From: Gallaecimonas pentaromativorans
GTDB taxonomy: Bacteria; Pseudomonadota; Gammaproteobacteria; Enterobacterales; Gallaecimonadaceae
NCBI RefSeq assembly: GCF_003751625.1
Contig: NZ_RJUL01000009.1
Coordinates: 1-64,000 of the forward strand
Length of the DNA: 64,000 nt
Direction of reading: 5' to 3'
A program made the position numbers and the translations under genes. The notes beneath the pieces were generated by a model. It was not told where the DNA came from. It saw nothing but the letters and a program-made list of their open reading frames with translations, and made no database searches. This document shows positions 62,470 to 64,000 of this stretch, one piece after another (positions within the stretch are counted from its first letter, which is position 1; every line of letters starts with the position of its first letter).

Positions 62470-63603
62470 TTACCAGTGTCGGAACTCTGGCGGTACCGGC
62501 ACTTCCGTTGGCAGTGTCTTGGGCCGGGTACCTCTCCCCTTCTTCCAAAGCCGCAGCTGGTAGACATAAGCCAGTACCTGGGCCACCGCCACAAAGAGGC
62601 CATCGGGGATGGGTTTGTCCAACTCGCCACTGTAATAAAGAGCCCGGGCCAGCATCGGCGAGCGCAGCATGGTGATGTTGTTGCCGTTGCCGATATCACG
62701 GATGTGAGCGGCCACTTCGTCCACCCCTTTGGCCAGCAGCATGGGGGCGTGGTCGCGGCTTTGATCGTAGCGCAGCGCCACAGCGTAATGGGTGGGGTTG
62801 GTGATGATGACATCCGCCTCCGGCACTTTGGCCATCATCCGGCGGTTGGCCATCTGCATCTGCATGCGGCGAATTTTGGCTTTGACCTCAGGCTTACCCT
62901 CGGCGTCCTTGTATTCGTCCTTGATCTCCTGCTTGCTCATTTTGAGCTGCTTGTTGTATTGCCAGAGCTGAAAGGGCGCATCGATGATGGCAATCAGCAG
63001 ATAAGGTGCACAAAGCGCCAGGCACAGCCAAAGCAGGATCTCTAGGCCGTCAATAATGGCCCCTTCCACCGGCTCGCCGGCCAGGGCCAATACCTTGGTA
63101 AACACCGAATGCAGCAAAAACCAAGCGGTAGCGCCTATCACCAGAAACTTGGCCAGGGATTTTAGAAGCTCCACCCCGGCTTGGATCCCAAACATGCGCT
63201 TGAAACCATTAAGGGGGTTGAGCTTTGAGAATTTGGGGGCCATGGCCTGGGTGCTGAAGTTAAAGCCCCCTAAAATCACCGAGCCCACTAGGCTGACAAA
63301 AGCCATCACCAACAGCAGCACCAATAGCGGCCAAGCCACAGCCCAAAGAATGCGCCCTACCTGGGACAGCAGCTTGGAAAAATCAAAAAGGGTATCGCGG
63401 TCAAGCTCCAGGCTCTCATGCATTAGCCCCATCAGATTTTGGCCCAGCCAGCCACCGAACCACATCAGCGCGACGATGCCGCCCAAGAGGCCCACGGCGC
63501 CAGCGAGATCTTTGGAACGCGGCAGCTGCCCTTTGTCGCGGGCATCTTGCCTTCGTTTGGGTGTCGCCTCTTCTGTGCGTTCCCCTGCTTGATCTTCGGC
63601 CAT
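62470..63603 (-). CDS. flhB: Flagellar export switch protein FlhB
   Basis: Export-gate component that switches substrate specificity from hook to filament proteins. The 377-aa protein has four membrane segments (about 35-60, 88-115, 145-170, 186-208) and a cytoplasmic domain with the self-cleaving NPTH at 269-272. Its start overlaps the fliR stop as TGATG. Confidence 0.96.
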   Translation of the reverse strand: MAEDQAGERTEEATPKRRQDARDKGQLPRSKDLAGAVGLLGGIVALMWFGGWLGQNLMGLMHESLELDRDTLFDFSKLLSQVGRILWAVAWPLLVLLLVMAFVSLVGSVILGGFNFSTQAMAPKFSKLNPLNGFKRMFGIQAGVELLKSLAKFLVIGATAWFLLHSVFTKVLALAGEPVEGAIIDGLEILLWLCLALCAPYLLIAIIDAPFQLWQYNKQLKMSKQEIKDEYKDAEGKPEVKAKIRRMQMQMANRRMMAKVPEADVIITNPTHYAVALRYDQSRDHAPMLLAKGVDEVAAHIRDIGNGNNITMLRSPMLARALYYSGELDKPIPDGLFVAVAQVLAYVYQLRLWKKGRGTRPKTLPTEVPVPPEFRHW

Positions 63604-64000
63604 CAGCAGCTGGTCCTTAACACTTCACAGACAGCGCCTTGCCCTGCCCGCCAGGCGGTCAGGAAATGGTCGAGCAGGTTGGAGGCGGTAACCCACAAAA
63701 ACAGCAGCCCCGACACCATGATGATGGGAAAGCCGATGGTAAAGATATTGAGCTGAGGCGCGGCGCGGGTCATGTAACCAAAGGTGATGTTGATCATCAG
63801 CAGCGCAATCACCTCGGCAATGGCCATGCTCAGGCCCCCGGCAAAGAGGGTTGAGCCAAAGGCCGCCACCACGTGGAAGTTGGGCCAGGTGATGCCATCA
63901 ACCCCCACCGGAATGAGGAAAAAGCTCATGTGCAGCATCTGCAGCATCCAAAGATGCCCGTCCAGCGAGAAAAACAGCAAGGTGGAGAGCATCAAAAAGA
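63603..64000 (-). CDS. fliR: Flagellar export protein FliR, C-terminal part (cut by window edge)
   Basis: The last 130 or so residues of FliR, a membrane component of the export core. Visible are the hydrophobic segments near LHMSFFLIPVGV, GGLSMAIAEVIALLMINITFGYMTRAAPQLNIFTIGFPI and MVSGLLFLW, typical of the FliR C-terminal half. The frame runs through the right edge at 64000, so the true start lies outside the window. Confidence 0.92.
   Translation of the reverse strand, partial: FLMLSTLLFFSLDGHLWMLQMLHMSFFLIPVGVDGITWPNFHVVAAFGSTLFAGGLSMAIAEVIALLMINITFGYMTRAAPQLNIFTIGFPIIMVSGLLFLWVTASNLLDHFLTAWRAGQGAVCEVLRTSC

Noticed and set aside
1-64000. CRISPR arrays or tRNA genes
   Set aside because: No regularly spaced direct repeats or cloverleaf-like sequences were noticed. 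The only rRNA signal is the 16S 5' end, so tRNAs of the rRNA operon would be beyond the left edge.

Overview
The window looks like a chromosomal segment of a marine-type gammaproteobacterium with a polar flagellum. The evidence is a 16S leader of gammaproteobacterial type, FlhF/FlhG and ParC/ParP polar-placement genes, a system I (Ccm) cytochrome c maturation operon, and RfaH with a JUMPstart element. No species can be named from sequence reading alone. Almost everything is on the minus strand.

Layout: 1-296 holds the first bases of a 16S rRNA gene, its boxA leader and two tandem promoters. 408-4027 holds gmhB (heptose), a PglL/WaaL-like O-glycan ligase and a 447-aa UDP-glucose dehydrogenase. 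A small Hha-like gene stands alone on the plus strand at 4302-4493. 4521-31248 is a long surface-polysaccharide locus. Read in its own direction it runs: a large SLBB export protein, wzz, wecA, rfbB, rfbA, a WecF-like transferase, a formyltransferase, wecE, wzx, wzy, two glycosyltransferases with an acyltransferase and an epimerase, gmd, fcl, gmm, manC, another glycosyltransferase, manB, a second ugd, galU, galE and a UDP-glucuronate epimerase. It supplies GDP-fucose/mannose, UDP-glucuronate/galacturonate and, by inference, dTDP-Fuc4N that is N-formylated. The upstream leader (31249-31927) carries a JUMPstart/ops element, and rfaH, whose product acts on ops, is the next gene upstream.

32689-36353 encodes a POT peptide transporter and a BetT-like choline transporter on the plus strand. 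36381-39758 encodes a PAS/GAF/GGDEF diguanylate cyclase and an RssB-like response regulator with a degenerate phosphatase domain. 39969-47603 is mlaA followed upstream by a complete ccmABCDEFGHI operon. 47673-48741 is a plus-strand pair: a FliK-like protein and a free-standing FlhB C-terminal domain.

48738-64000 (continuing past the edge) is the flagellar/chemotaxis block fliR-flhB-flhA-flhF-flhG-fliA-cheY-cheZ-cheA-cheB-motC-motD-parC-parP-cheW plus a DUF2802 gene. A sigma-54-type promoter precedes flhA, and a sigma-28-type promoter lies between fliA and cheY, so FliA probably activates the chemotaxis genes just downstream of itself. The linker of CheA carries three copies of a short acidic motif that resembles the CheY-binding peptides of FliM and CheZ. 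The other point of most interest is the rearranged enterobacterial-common-antigen-like cassette in which a formyltransferase takes the place of WecD.
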